This document shows, one piece after another, positions 7,657-16,748 of a stretch of 32,441 nt of DNA. Made by a program: the position numbers and the translations under genes. The notes beneath the pieces were generated by a model that saw only the letters and a program-made list of their open reading frames with translations, did not search any database and was not told the origin of the DNA. Source of the DNA: a bacterium (lineage in GTDB: Bacteria > Patescibacteriota > Microgenomatia > UBA1406 > GWC2-37-13); assembly GCA_029573715.1 (NCBI GenBank), contig JAKQDR010000198.1, positions 1 to 32,441 of the forward strand, written 5' to 3'. Numbering within the stretch: the stretch's first letter is position 1; each line of letters starts with the position of its first letter.

Positions 7657-8448
7657 ATGACGCTCTCCGTAAGTCACCGTGCGCAGGAAGCCTCTATCAT
7701 CCTTCCTGATAAAATGAGTGAGCTACCTGCCGCTGTGTGGGATAGCTCCTCATTTGTTGCGGCAGTGATGAAGGGTGACGACACGGAGTTGAAGCTGCAG
7801 TATCTATTATCACAGCATCCTGACTGGTCACGCCGCATGAATGCCACGCAGCTCAGCGACATCCTGAGAGCGTGGGAGTTGACCTATGACTACATGGACG
7901 TAGCTCCACTCGAGGCATGGCAGTGGATGACCTTGCATTATGTAGCGCCGCCTGCAGATTTTCGCACAGGAACGGTTCGCGAGTTCATGTATATGCACGA
8001 ATATATGGAAGAGGGCAATATGCTGGAGTTGACGGCCCTGCTCTATCGCCGCAGATCAAAGGATAAAGAAGACGCTATCAAGCGAGACGATATGCGGATG
8101 AGACTGATATCACGTGCACAGGTATCGCAAGAGGCTAAGATTCTGCAGCAATATATAGAGCGTCGAGGGGTGCAGCGCATGATTTGCGGCGCATACATTT
8201 ATTCTATCGGCACGAAGCATCTCATACATGATCTATACGGCAGCCGTATATTCAGCGGAGAGCCTTCATCATCGCACAATCTGGGATGGATGGCCGTCGC
8301 CATGCAGGTGGCGGAGCATGGGGTCTTTGGCGATTATGAGCACGTACTGGACACGACCCTGCATGAGGTATTATCGTACATGGTGGTCAAGCAATCCGAA
8401 GCCGACGCTTCAAAATCATCAATGCCGGAAGCACCAGTCGATACGTAA
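7657..8448 (+). CDS. Hypothetical phage protein, possibly tail or assembly related
   Basis: A 263-residue soluble protein whose ATG is inside the TAATATATG string right after the upstream stop. It is helical and rich in Met, Tyr and charged residues, with WELTYDYMDVAPLEAWQWMTLHYVAPPADF in the middle third (residues about 72-101) and LTALLYRRRSKDKEDA after it. No known motif or membrane segment is visible. It opens the block of presumed tail genes (7.7-13.8 kb). Tail-assembly factors and minor virion proteins are the natural candidates from position, but the sequence does not decide. Confidence 0.6.
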   Translation: MTLSVSHRAQEASIILPDKMSELPAAVWDSSSFVAAVMKGDDTELKLQYLLSQHPDWSRRMNATQLSDILRAWELTYDYMDVAPLEAWQWMTLHYVAPPADFRTGTVREFMYMHEYMEEGNMLELTALLYRRRSKDKEDAIKRDDMRMRLISRAQVSQEAKILQQYIERRGVQRMICGAYIYSIGTKHLIHDLYGSRIFSGEPSSSHNLGWMAVAMQVAEHGVFGDYEHVLDTTLHEVLSYMVVKQSEADASKSSMPEAPVDT

Positions 8449-8480
8449 TCATTTGATGTATTCAAAAAAATAATATATAA

Positions 8481-8936
8481 GTGAAATATAGCGAATTCTT
8501 AGATTATTTAAAAACATTGGGCGAAAGCCATGTCAATGTAAAGTCCGTCGTGATGGGCGATTATGAGGAGATCCTCGAGATGGAGCGCACTACGATTGAT
8601 TATCCGTGCCTATGGATCGAGACCCCATCCGTCATATATCAAGGCGATAATGACTCGGTGCGGCAGATCTATCAAGGATCGCTCGTCGTCCTTCATAATA
8701 ATGCAGCCGTGCATGATCCCGAGACCGCAAGAGCTAATCTCGAATCAACCTTTGACCTGGCACGTGAGATACTATGGCGCATGACCGTACACGACAATCT
8801 TTTTGATATCAGAGGTGTCCGGATGGATGCGATCGCAACACTGGGCAATGACAACGATCAGGGCTGGCGCTTTGAATTCCAAATAGAAACCGACGTCACC
8901 GATGATGATTGCTACATCGAGACCAACTGGACATAA
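8481..8936 (+). CDS. Hypothetical protein, possible tail-completion protein
   Basis: A 151-residue protein with a GTG start at 8481, preceded by TAATATATAA (8471-8480). N-terminal helix MKYSEFLDYLKTLGESH, then alternating strands including YPCLWIETPSV and GSLVVLHNN, a helix with DLAREILWRMTVHD, and an acidic end with DDDCYIETNW. The compact alpha-beta layout and size resemble tail-terminator or head-tail joining proteins, which are often 130-160 residues, but no diagnostic motif is present, so this is an inference from size and position. It sits 27 bases before a large structural gene. Confidence 0.55.
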   Translation: MKYSEFLDYLKTLGESHVNVKSVVMGDYEEILEMERTTIDYPCLWIETPSVIYQGDNDSVRQIYQGSLVVLHNNAAVHDPETARANLESTFDLAREILWRMTVHDNLFDIRGVRMDAIATLGNDNDQGWRFEFQIETDVTDDDCYIETNWT

Positions 8937-8963
8937 CCTTTTTTTTAAGAAAATACAAATACG

Positions 8964-10133
8964 ATGGCGACATTTACATTAACACCGAAAGCAGTCAACT
9001 GGCTCGGCGATCCATGCTGGATAGAAGTGGAAGAAACGACGCTCATCAATGGTGCCGGTGAGCCTCAGCAGGATAATCTCTCAGCTTACTTTGAAATCAA
9101 ACAAGGCGGTCAGTTTCTCTGTGAATTTATGGCGCCATATGATTTAGCCACCCGCAAGGCCGATCTTGATCTGTCAGGACTGGCCGTCTGCTATCCTGAG
9201 CCACCTGCCGACGGTTCGATGGGCACGGCTTCGTCCGGTATCCTTGACCATCCCGCCGTATTTATCAATATTGAACACAAGAATATGTATGGCACGCCTG
9301 CATCCAAGCAAGCACCTGGCCTCAGCATCGGATCCTATACTATGATATACGGGTCAACGCCTTACTGGTGGGGTATCGGCGCATCCGGCAAAGACGTATT
9401 GTTGCATTCTTATCACACGATGGATGGATTTGTGGCGATCAAAGAGATCAGAAAAAATCAGCCGGAATACATATATATATATAGTCACAATGGCGCATCC
9501 GTTACTATTGATGTAGAGCTATTGTACATGGACAACACATCAGACAATGTATCGCTGGGCACGGTCGCAATGGGCACGCGCAAGGTTGCCTGGATCAATG
9601 TAGGATGGAATGCCCGATCGATGGATACGCACGTCGATCCCGCCAAAGATCTCAACAGCTATGTGGTCAGAGTGACGCTCAATGGCACTGTGCACACGAT
9701 ATCCTATCAGCTCGATGACCACGACACCGAGTATGATCAGTATTTGATGTATGAAAATGGCATCGGCGGATGTGAAGTGATCCGTTGCTCAGGCCGTCAT
9801 CAGATAGGCGTCAAGGGCAAAAAAGATGAAATCAATTATGCACGCGTCAGAGGGCGATCCTTTAGAGAAGGCTTCCGCCTGTACGAAAATGCACGTGGTG
9901 CCGAAGTATGGAAAATGAACACTGGATATCAAAATAGGCACTACATACGCCACCTGCAGCAGCTATTCTTAGCTTCTCATGTGTGGTACATCGACATGAT
10001 CCGCGAGACCTTCCACAGCGTCACCATCATGGAAAGTGAAGCCACGCTGGTGGACATGCAGGAAGATCTGCAATCCTTTGAATTTACCATGGTATTCGAC
10101 GACCGACCGTCGCTCAATACATTTAATATATAA
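8964..10133 (+). CDS. Probable structural protein (tail/baseplate candidate)
   Basis: A 389-residue protein dominated by beta-strand-like alternation (TFTLTPKAVNWLGDPCWIEVEE near the start; ASVTIDVELLYMDN, YVVRVTLNGTVHTISYQL in the middle), with many Gly, Tyr and Trp. The last 100 residues contain FREGFRLYENARGAEVWKMN and VTIMESEATLVDM. It shows no catalytic motif. Gene length, beta content and position, six bases before the 602-residue gene, suggest a virion component such as a distal-tail or baseplate protein. I do not recognise the family, so the role is inferred from context. Confidence 0.55.
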   Translation: MATFTLTPKAVNWLGDPCWIEVEETTLINGAGEPQQDNLSAYFEIKQGGQFLCEFMAPYDLATRKADLDLSGLAVCYPEPPADGSMGTASSGILDHPAVFINIEHKNMYGTPASKQAPGLSIGSYTMIYGSTPYWWGIGASGKDVLLHSYHTMDGFVAIKEIRKNQPEYIYIYSHNGASVTIDVELLYMDNTSDNVSLGTVAMGTRKVAWINVGWNARSMDTHVDPAKDLNSYVVRVTLNGTVHTISYQLDDHDTEYDQYLMYENGIGGCEVIRCSGRHQIGVKGKKDEINYARVRGRSFREGFRLYENARGAEVWKMNTGYQNRHYIRHLQQLFLASHVWYIDMIRETFHSVTIMESEATLVDMQEDLQSFEFTMVFDDRPSLNTFNI

Positions 10134-10139
10134 TAACGC

Positions 10140-11948
10140 ATGGCATTTGGACTGAAAATCGGAACCACATTTCTCGACATGTTACCCTCCACACAGCTGA
10201 CGCTGGAGATCAATACAGAGCTATGGGTGACAGGTGAGCCATCTATTCAGCTGGGCTCATTCACCTATCCATTTGATCTGCCATTGACGGTGACCAATCG
10301 CAAGCTGCTCCGATATCCTGACCGGATCGACGCATATACCACGCCCGTAGTTATTGAAAATGTAGTATTGTACATCGGCGAGGGTGCCAGCGTCGGCGCT
10401 CCATATCGTACGGGCCGCCTATTCGTCAGAAAAGCCACCGAGACCACGTGCAATGTTGCCTTTATAGTAGATGGCCTTTCAAATAAGAATAACCTCAAAT
10501 TTGAAGACATCGACATGGGCGTGTTCAATCTGGCACCGCCACTGGATCTCGCCGCTATCATGGATCATACTACGACCGATCCGCTGGATCAGCCATTTAT
10601 CTTCTTCCCTGTATGGAATGAAACACTTTATAAAGAATATGAAGGCACGGACAATATCACGAAGTTCAGCGATGGATACTTCGGCTCCAGAACGATGAAT
10701 CACTATATCAGCGGCTGGCGCTTTGATTCCGAAGCAGATGCTATCCGACAGTGCAATGCCTGTATCACGCCTTTTTTGCGATTAGAATATGTACTCGATC
10801 GGATCGCTGATCAAATCGGTTATACATTAGTCAATGATTTTATAGGCACAGATGAAGAATTGCGCCGGATTGTCATTTTCAATAATAAATCGATCAATGA
10901 TCTGGAGCTGGTGTATAAGTGGAAAATCAGATATAATGAGCACTTGCCAAAAGATATGCTGATCACTGATTTTCTTAAGAACATTGCAAAATGGGCTTTT
11001 TGTGGACTTTTTGTCAATCACACCGCTAAGGTCATTACGATCAGACCTTACAAGCTGGTACTTGCGGCAGCCGTGCGCCACAACTGGACGTCGCGCACAC
11101 TGGACGGCTACGAAGTAGAGCAGGATAATGTATTGCCTAAGACCATCAAGTATGGCACAGATGGCAGCGATGCGTATTTTAATAATAATTTTGTGACCAC
11201 AGCACCGCTCATAGCAGATGGCGCTGTCATTACTGATTATTATGAGCCAGGCGGCAACCCCAACAGCCACTCGCTCATCGATGGGTATTATCATGTCATC
11301 CGTGATAATACGATCATGCGCTATGATCCATCGCGCACTTTCCTGCATGAGCAATGGAAAAAGTGGTCGCACCGATTTGCAGCAGTCGAGGTAGGCGGTC
11401 GTGGAGAATCGTGGGAAATTCCGGTCATACCCATGTGGCAGGAGTCCGGCAGCCCATCTCCATTAGCATTCGTATATCGATACTGCATCCCACGAGCTGA
11501 CATTCCGCTCAATATCGATCTGAATATGGATACCACCGACGAGGAGGTTTCTGTGCATAATGCAGAGCTGAGCAGTATCAGGCTGACCATATATAGAGGT
11601 ATGAAAGACTACGTCGGCGGTTCGGGCCAGTATCCATACGCTAATAGTAATGCCTACGATCCCGCCACCGAGGATGAGACCTACAATCACTCACTACACC
11701 TCGACGGTGACAAAGGCATGTACAACACATATGCCCGCGACTGGATCGAATTTATGAAATATAAAAAGATAGTAAAAAGAAAGCTGCGCCTACGGGTGGC
11801 CGATCTTATGAATCATCAAGAATTTGATAAAGTACGCATCGGCAATATGAACTACTTTGTAAAGTCGATCAAGATAACGGTCACGTCCGGCGGATTGAGC
11901 GTTGCAGATTGCGATCTGGTGACTATTCCATTTGCCACAAAGGTATAA
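10140..11948 (+). CDS. Large structural protein, possible tail-hub/baseplate protein
   Basis: A 602-residue protein starting MAFGLKIGTTFLDM. The first 130 residues read like stacked beta strands (TQLTLEINTELWVTGEPSIQ); the middle contains ITDFLKNIAKWAFCGLFVNHTAKVITIRPY, and the end a basic stretch (KKIVKRKLRLRV) followed by VKSIKITVTSGGLSVADCDLV. A segment of the form 'ITDFLKNIAKW..GLF......TI.P' is reminiscent of hub proteins related to the phage tail-associated/gpD fold, where one domain places a strand hairpin before a helix; this is a weak resemblance. It follows the 389-residue gene by six bases, so both probably belong to one complex. The 138 bases after it are A/T-rich. Confidence 0.5.
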   Translation: MAFGLKIGTTFLDMLPSTQLTLEINTELWVTGEPSIQLGSFTYPFDLPLTVTNRKLLRYPDRIDAYTTPVVIENVVLYIGEGASVGAPYRTGRLFVRKATETTCNVAFIVDGLSNKNNLKFEDIDMGVFNLAPPLDLAAIMDHTTTDPLDQPFIFFPVWNETLYKEYEGTDNITKFSDGYFGSRTMNHYISGWRFDSEADAIRQCNACITPFLRLEYVLDRIADQIGYTLVNDFIGTDEELRRIVIFNNKSINDLELVYKWKIRYNEHLPKDMLITDFLKNIAKWAFCGLFVNHTAKVITIRPYKLVLAAAVRHNWTSRTLDGYEVEQDNVLPKTIKYGTDGSDAYFNNNFVTTAPLIADGAVITDYYEPGGNPNSHSLIDGYYHVIRDNTIMRYDPSRTFLHEQWKKWSHRFAAVEVGGRGESWEIPVIPMWQESGSPSPLAFVYRYCIPRADIPLNIDLNMDTTDEEVSVHNAELSSIRLTIYRGMKDYVGGSGQYPYANSNAYDPATEDETYNHSLHLDGDKGMYNTYARDWIEFMKYKKIVKRKLRLRVADLMNHQEFDKVRIGNMNYFVKSIKITVTSGGLSVADCDLVTIPFATKV

Positions 11949-12054
11949 TCTGATAAAATATTGAAAAATCAATTAAAAAACGCAAATCAAAACACAAAAT
12001 AAAATACATAACAATTATATAATCCGCATTTTTATAACATATATGATATATTAT

Positions 12055-12086
12055 TAATATATTTACAGTGTTAAAATAATAGATAT
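12055..12086 (+). promoter_or_regulatory. A/T-rich leader, possible promoter of the HTH gene
   Basis: The gap 11949-12086 is extremely A/T-rich. TAATATA (12055) runs into TATATTTA, one base away from the Bacteroidota -7 element TAnnTTTG. The gap is the longest in the tail region and precedes a gene with a helix-turn-helix end, so a separate promoter is plausible. No clear -33 element is visible. Confidence 0.25.
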
Positions 12087-12836
12087 ATGATCATCACCTT
12101 GCCGGTAAGCCGCCTATCAAAAAAAATGCTCCTATCAGAGTACCCATGCGACGAGCGCACAGCACTCATCAAGGCTGGCGCACACACCTTGCTATGTCGT
12201 CAGCTCCGGATGAAGTATAGAGATAAGTATCAGCACCTGCGCACCCATGAGCTACTGGTAGATAGTGTCAAGATTTCAGCACCACAGATGCCGCCGCTCA
12301 GCGACGCTGCCCGCGCCATGATCGGTTATATGGTGCATCAAGAGCACAGGATGAGCATCATGCGATGGATAGAAAGTGCGGTGATCCTCGGCCATACCGC
12401 CAGTGAAGGCATACGCACTTTCTTTGAGCGATACGACCTCGACGACGATGATCTTAATTATGAGTCTGTCTTCCGGCAGTGGCAGCGGCACAAGAGACGC
12501 ATCATGCAGGATGTGTCAGAGGATGACCTCGCCGCCGTCCGTAATTTTGCAAAAGAAAATCCGCCACCGCCTACGCTGGAAGATCAAGAGCGACGGTTTC
12601 AGATCTTCATCAGCCGCATCACGGATCATCTTTACGACTCCAGGCAGATGTGGCGACGTGGACAAGTGCGCAATCTGAGGCTGTACATGCGATCGAGATC
12701 AGAGCGCATCGACGACCTCGCAGTAGAATATGGCATTCATGCCAGCAATGTATATAGAGCAGTACAACAGGCACAGCGATGGATATCGGAGCGACGTATA
12801 GTGAGAGAAGCTGCCGCCGCATTGATAAATGTATAA
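12087..12836 (+). CDS. Hypothetical protein with C-terminal helix-turn-helix
   Basis: A 249-residue protein beginning MIITLPVSRLSKKMLLSEY. The middle is helical and charged (EHRMSIMRWIESAV, FERYDLDDDDLNYESVFRQWQRHKRR). The end, about residues 203-230, reads RSERIDDLAVEYGIHASNVYRAVQQA, a good match to a sigma-factor or transposase-like helix-turn-helix (D-L-A-x-x-Y-G-I-x-x-S-x-V-Y-R). DNA binding is therefore likely. The position, alone among tail genes and behind its own A/T-rich leader, fits a late-gene regulator better than a virion protein, but this is an inference. Its end overlaps the start of the next gene by eight bases. Confidence 0.6.
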   Translation: MIITLPVSRLSKKMLLSEYPCDERTALIKAGAHTLLCRQLRMKYRDKYQHLRTHELLVDSVKISAPQMPPLSDAARAMIGYMVHQEHRMSIMRWIESAVILGHTASEGIRTFFERYDLDDDDLNYESVFRQWQRHKRRIMQDVSEDDLAAVRNFAKENPPPPTLEDQERRFQIFISRITDHLYDSRQMWRRGQVRNLRLYMRSRSERIDDLAVEYGIHASNVYRAVQQAQRWISERRIVREAAAALINV

Positions 12837-13770
12837 AATCAAAAGTATGATCAAAAATATCGAAGATGTAAAATCGCTGTGTGAGCTCGGGCTTAAAAAT
12901 CTACCCGGCGTGCGCTCGATGTCATTTACCGACGCAGCTAATATCAATGAGTATGGCGTGCTCAATCCGCTTGCCACCATATACAAGGTGGCCTATCGCA
13001 ACTGGTCAGGCGAGATCCGAGACGAACATCAGTTGTCACGCGCCGGTGATTATTATGTCAAATCCATCGAAGTATATGTGCCGCGATATCGCGCAGTGTG
13101 TGAGCGCATCATCGAGGAGCTGATGGATAGGAAAGTCGCCGTATTTGCCACAGACAAAAATGGTCAAGATCATCAGATACACTTCGCCACCTTTTCATCT
13201 AAGATGAGCACAGGCCGCCGTGGTGGTGATAGCAATGGTTATGTGTGGACATTCACGGGCAAAGATCGAAAAAAACGATTTCTCGGATCGCTCGATGAGG
13301 TAGATATGACCGGTGAGAGTGGCGTCCCACCTGCAGCGGACGAGCCTAACCTGTCACCGGCTCCAGATCCGGAGACGCCTATGTTTGAAAGCTGTTGCGT
13401 CACCGTCCTGGTCACGCCGATACCGGAAGCGCCACTCCCGACCGGCAATATTCTCAATTTAAATAAATTTGTCACCGTCGCAGGCAGCGGTGAAAAATAC
13501 TTCATCGACAAAGATGGAACCAGCATATTGCTGACGGCATCGCTATTCCGGGAGCGCATCATCGGCGATGGCAGCTACACTTATACGCTCAGCCATGACT
13601 ACGACCCCGACAAAGTCATCATCAACCGCACACAGAATACTATCATCAGAGAGCTGGCGCCGCCACCCACTGAGATACATACATTTGACATACAAGGCGA
13701 TCAATTGATACTGCCGGAAGACTGGCCACTCGAGCCTGGCGAATATGTTGAGATATATCAAGTCGCATAA
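12829..13770 (+). CDS. Hypothetical structural protein with Pro-rich linker
   Basis: A 313-residue protein. The ATG at 12829 overlaps the upstream stop (ATGTATAA), typical of coupled translation; ATG 12847 (MIKNIEDVKSL) is an alternative. Residues 1-155 form one globular part with WSGEIRDEHQLSRAGDYYVKSIEVYVPRY. A Pro/Glu/Asp-rich linker follows (about 160-190). The rest is beta-rich and contains a motif GEKYFIDKDGTSILLTASLFRERIIGDGSYTY. A two-domain protein with a flexible linker directly before the fibre gene suggests a baseplate or fibre-attachment component (inference). No catalytic motif seen. Confidence 0.5.
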   Translation: MYKIKSMIKNIEDVKSLCELGLKNLPGVRSMSFTDAANINEYGVLNPLATIYKVAYRNWSGEIRDEHQLSRAGDYYVKSIEVYVPRYRAVCERIIEELMDRKVAVFATDKNGQDHQIHFATFSSKMSTGRRGGDSNGYVWTFTGKDRKKRFLGSLDEVDMTGESGVPPAADEPNLSPAPDPETPMFESCCVTVLVTPIPEAPLPTGNILNLNKFVTVAGSGEKYFIDKDGTSILLTASLFRERIIGDGSYTYTLSHDYDPDKVIINRTQNTIIRELAPPPTEIHTFDIQGDQLILPEDWPLEPGEYVEIYQVA

Positions 13771-13804
13771 ATTTTCAAACAACACACATTAAAATAATAT
13801 ATAT

Positions 13805-16666
13805 ATGAAAAAAATATTATACCTTCTTACGCTCCTCATGACCATCAGCTTCGGCAGTTATGGTCAGCAATTAAAGCAGATCCAAAAAGGCACAGATAAA
13901 AATCAAATCCCTGTCACAAATGGAAAGCAAAACACCCAGGTGTATCGTGACGCTGTGCCTTATATACTTGACACCTTACACTTGCGAGATTCTCTTGCCG
14001 GCATCAAAGGATCTGGCATACCCACCCGAGTAGCATACTGGGCGGCGGTGGATAGCTTAGGACATGATCCACAGCTTGTATGGGATACCATTACAAAGGG
14101 CTTGACGGTGAACACCTTTAAAGTGTGGCGGGGTGCTAATAATGTGGGCACGAACTTAGGCATAGGTAAGGAGACGTTACAAAATGCAACGGGGATTAAC
14201 AATTTTGCGATCGGTGACAACGCTCTAAAAAATAATACCACAGGGGTTGCTAACGTAGCGATCGGCAAGGAGGCTTTAAAAAGTAACACCACAGGAAGTT
14301 ATAACCTCGCAATCGGCAATGATGCTTTAAAAAATGCAACAACGGCATCAAATAACGTGGGAATAGGCGATGGAAGCCTTACAAATGCAACCACAGGTTA
14401 CAACAACGTCGGGCTCGGGGTTAATACTTTGAGTTCATTGACAACGGGGTCTTTAAACATAGGCATAGGAGGTAACAGCCTATACAATGCAACCACAGCA
14501 CATAGTAACATCGGACTCGGATATGGTGCTTTAAATACCACGACCACAGGCACATACAACATGGCTATAGGCTATAGTAGTTTGAACTTAAATCAGACGG
14601 GGCGCTATAATGTGGCAATAGGGGCGTTTAGTCTTTTTAAAAACAATTCCGTAGGGTTTAACGTGGCAATAGGCAGTAATGCAGGGTATAATAACACGAG
14701 TGGCACGTCTAATGTCTTTATAGGAAACGAAGCGGGCTATAATGAGACGGGGTCAAATACCTTATACATAGATAATAGCGGCACATCGTCTCCGTTAATA
14801 GGCGGTAACTTTAGCAGTAATAGAGTGGGGATTAATAAGGCAATTTCAGGCATCAACACCACCTTACACGTAGGAGGCAACGCAACAATAGATGACATTT
14901 CAGGCACGGCAACTAAGATAGCAGGCTTTGATAGCAACAACAAAGTAGTTGAGGCTACTGTAGGCACGGGATTGAGCATAACGGGCGGCACATTGATTAA
15001 TACAGTGACGCAGGCGGATGGAAGCGAAACAAAGATAAATGCAGGTACGGACATCAATGTAACGGGTGACGGCTCAAGTGGCAACCCGTATGTAATTAAC
15101 AATACCTATACAGCAGACGGTAGCGAAACGAAAATAAACGCCGGTACTAACATTTCAATCAGTGGCACAGGAACGACGGGCAACCCGTACGTAATTAATA
15201 GCACGGGAGGTTCAGGCACGGTCACAAGTGTAGCAGCCGGCAATGGTATGAACTTTTCAACAATCACAGGTTCAGGAAGCGTGACATTAGGCACGCCTTC
15301 AGCTATTACGCTATCATCAACAAACAGCGTAACGTCAACAAGTCACACCCATGAGTTCAATCCTGGCGGCACGGCAGCACAATACATTAGAGGCAACGGA
15401 ACGCTTGCGACATTCCCACCAATAGGCAGCGGCACCGTAACAAGCATAGCCACTAACAACGGCATCACGGGTGGAACGATCACCACAAGCGGAACAATAG
15501 GACTAACGGGTCAAGCCTTAGCGCTTCACAACTTAGGCACCAACGGCCTTATTGCCCGTACCGGTTCAGGCACGGTAGCGACACGCACAATAACGGCGGG
15601 CAATGGTATTGCAGTCTCTAATGGCGACGGGGTGAGCGGCAACCCTTCAATAGCTTCTTATGGTATGTGGTTCGATTGGGGGTCTGAATTAACCAACTGG
15701 GGCATGAGTAACACGTTCAATTCAGGTAAAAAGGTAGGATTAGGAGACCAACCGACAAGGCTATTTGACGTTAACGGCGACACAAGATTCAGAGGCGCAA
15801 TCTACAGTAGTAGCAACAGCCCCGGATCAGCCGGTCAGGTGTTAACATCCAACGGTTCAGGGGCATGGTCATGGCAGACACCGACGGGTGGTGCTACTAA
15901 TTTGAGCTACTCTATAAAGTCAGGTACAGACGTATATCTTGAATCATCGACGGGGGCGGATGTTATAATAAGAGATGGTATTAACACAACGGTCAATAGG
16001 GTTGCAAGTAATGTCATCAAGATAGACGCAACAGGCGGCACGACATACAACGGAGTGAGAAATTCAGGATCTGATTATTACGTTCAAAATTATGATACGG
16101 GCGGCACGGCACAAGGTAACGGTGTCAAGATGGAAGGAGGCAAAGGAACGGTTGTAACGGGTACGACGTCAACAAATGGAGGTGTAATAAAAGTAGAAGC
16201 AGAGGTGGCGAAGTTTGGGCAGTTGTATAGAACTTCGTCTGATTATACCAACAGTTCAATTTCAGGATCAGAATTTAAAGTTGATTTTGACGCCTCTATG
16301 AACAACGTCCTGACCGTCAACACGTCAACGGATAGGATAACAATACCGTCAACCGAGACCGGTGAATATCGAATCACTTATTCATTGACATACAAGATCA
16401 ACACGTCGGGAGCGTATGTCGGTGGGTTGGACTTCTATGTAAAAAAGAACGGCACATCTATTGGATATAGGAGTACAAACAAGTCACGTAATTACATCAA
16501 TGATTCTGATAATATGGTGACAATTTCAAGGGACTTTATATATTACCTTGCAGGCAGTGACTACATCGAACTCTTTGCCATTCGTAATGCAGGCACGTTC
16601 ACAAGTGCAACGTTAATGAATGCAGTGTTTAATGTGCAAAAAATAACAAATACAGTATATCCATAA
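13805..16666 (+). CDS. Tail fibre/adhesin with signal peptide, YadA-like repeats and C1q-like tip
   Basis: A 953-residue protein. It starts with MKK, a hydrophobic core (LYLLTLLMTISFG) and SYG-QQ near residue 20, a typical Bacteroidota signal peptide and unusual for a virion protein. Residues 117-315 hold about eleven 17-residue repeats of the type NVAIGKEALKSNTTGSY, like the head of YadA trimeric adhesins. Two 33-residue repeats with ADGSETKINAGT follow (404-469). The middle is Gly/Ser/Thr-rich with GSGTVTSVAAGNG and SHTHEF. The last 135 residues (EFKVDF, GEYRITYSLTYK, FYVKKNGTSIGY, YIELFAI) resemble a C1q/TNF-like beta sandwich, a likely trimeric receptor-binding tip. It is probably the host-recognition fibre; alternatively a secreted adhesin expressed by a lysogen. 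Confidence 0.75.
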   Translation: MKKILYLLTLLMTISFGSYGQQLKQIQKGTDKNQIPVTNGKQNTQVYRDAVPYILDTLHLRDSLAGIKGSGIPTRVAYWAAVDSLGHDPQLVWDTITKGLTVNTFKVWRGANNVGTNLGIGKETLQNATGINNFAIGDNALKNNTTGVANVAIGKEALKSNTTGSYNLAIGNDALKNATTASNNVGIGDGSLTNATTGYNNVGLGVNTLSSLTTGSLNIGIGGNSLYNATTAHSNIGLGYGALNTTTTGTYNMAIGYSSLNLNQTGRYNVAIGAFSLFKNNSVGFNVAIGSNAGYNNTSGTSNVFIGNEAGYNETGSNTLYIDNSGTSSPLIGGNFSSNRVGINKAISGINTTLHVGGNATIDDISGTATKIAGFDSNNKVVEATVGTGLSITGGTLINTVTQADGSETKINAGTDINVTGDGSSGNPYVINNTYTADGSETKINAGTNISISGTGTTGNPYVINSTGGSGTVTSVAAGNGMNFSTITGSGSVTLGTPSAITLSSTNSVTSTSHTHEFNPGGTAAQYIRGNGTLATFPPIGSGTVTSIATNNGITGGTITTSGTIGLTGQALALHNLGTNGLIARTGSGTVATRTITAGNGIAVSNGDGVSGNPSIASYGMWFDWGSELTNWGMSNTFNSGKKVGLGDQPTRLFDVNGDTRFRGAIYSSSNSPGSAGQVLTSNGSGAWSWQTPTGGATNLSYSIKSGTDVYLESSTGADVIIRDGINTTVNRVASNVIKIDATGGTTYNGVRNSGSDYYVQNYDTGGTAQGNGVKMEGGKGTVVTGTTSTNGGVIKVEAEVAKFGQLYRTSSDYTNSSISGSEFKVDFDASMNNVLTVNTSTDRITIPSTETGEYRITYSLTYKINTSGAYVGGLDFYVKKNGTSIGYRSTNKSRNYINDSDNMVTISRDFIYYLAGSDYIELFAIRNAGTFTSATLMNAVFNVQKITNTVYP
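14153..14760 (+). repeat. 51-base repeats coding 17-residue YadA-like units
   Basis: About eleven in-frame units begin N-(V/L/I/F/M)-x-(I/L)-G and end with TTG or a variant, for example NLAIGNDALKNATTASN and NVGIGDGSLTNATTGYN. The spacing is 17 residues in most units and the last two are degenerate (NVAIGSNAGYNNTSGTS, NVFIGNEAGYNETG). Copies differ at many third positions, so the array is old rather than freshly amplified. Confidence 0.85.
15014..15211 (+). repeat. Tandem 99-base repeat (two copies) in the fibre gene
   Basis: Two adjacent 33-codon units start at 15014 and 15113. Both carry ADGSETKINAGT, then a short strand, GTG/GDGSSGNP or GTGTTGNP, and YVIN. The unit is common in Bacteroidota phage fibres and probably adds one beta-helical step to the shaft (inference). 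Confidence 0.8.
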
Positions 16667-16721
16667 TATAGAAAAAATTGTAATATGTTAGGCTGTCCTA
16701 AAGCCATTTTCAAGTAATATA

Positions 16722-16729
16722 TATTTTTG
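16722..16729 (+). promoter_or_regulatory. Promoter -7 element candidate before the capsid module
   Basis: TATTTTTG matches the Bacteroidota -7 consensus TAnnTTTG exactly and lies 19 bases before the ATG at 16749, at the boundary between fibre and head genes. TAATATATA just before it adds A/T-rich DNA. No convincing -33 TTTG is present. A weak GGCT/AGCC hairpin (16691-16704) precedes it and might end fibre transcription. Confidence 0.4.
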
Positions 16730-16748
16730 AATCCGAAAATCAGCAATA

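Noticed and set aside
14153-15211. Fibre repeats as a variable region of a diversity-generating retroelement
   Set aside because: No reverse transcriptase or template-like near-copy is seen in the window, and no adenine-biased variation can be judged from one sequence.
13960-15294. Minus-strand reading frames in the fibre gene
   Set aside because: They mirror the repeated codons of the + strand fibre and have no leader or domain.
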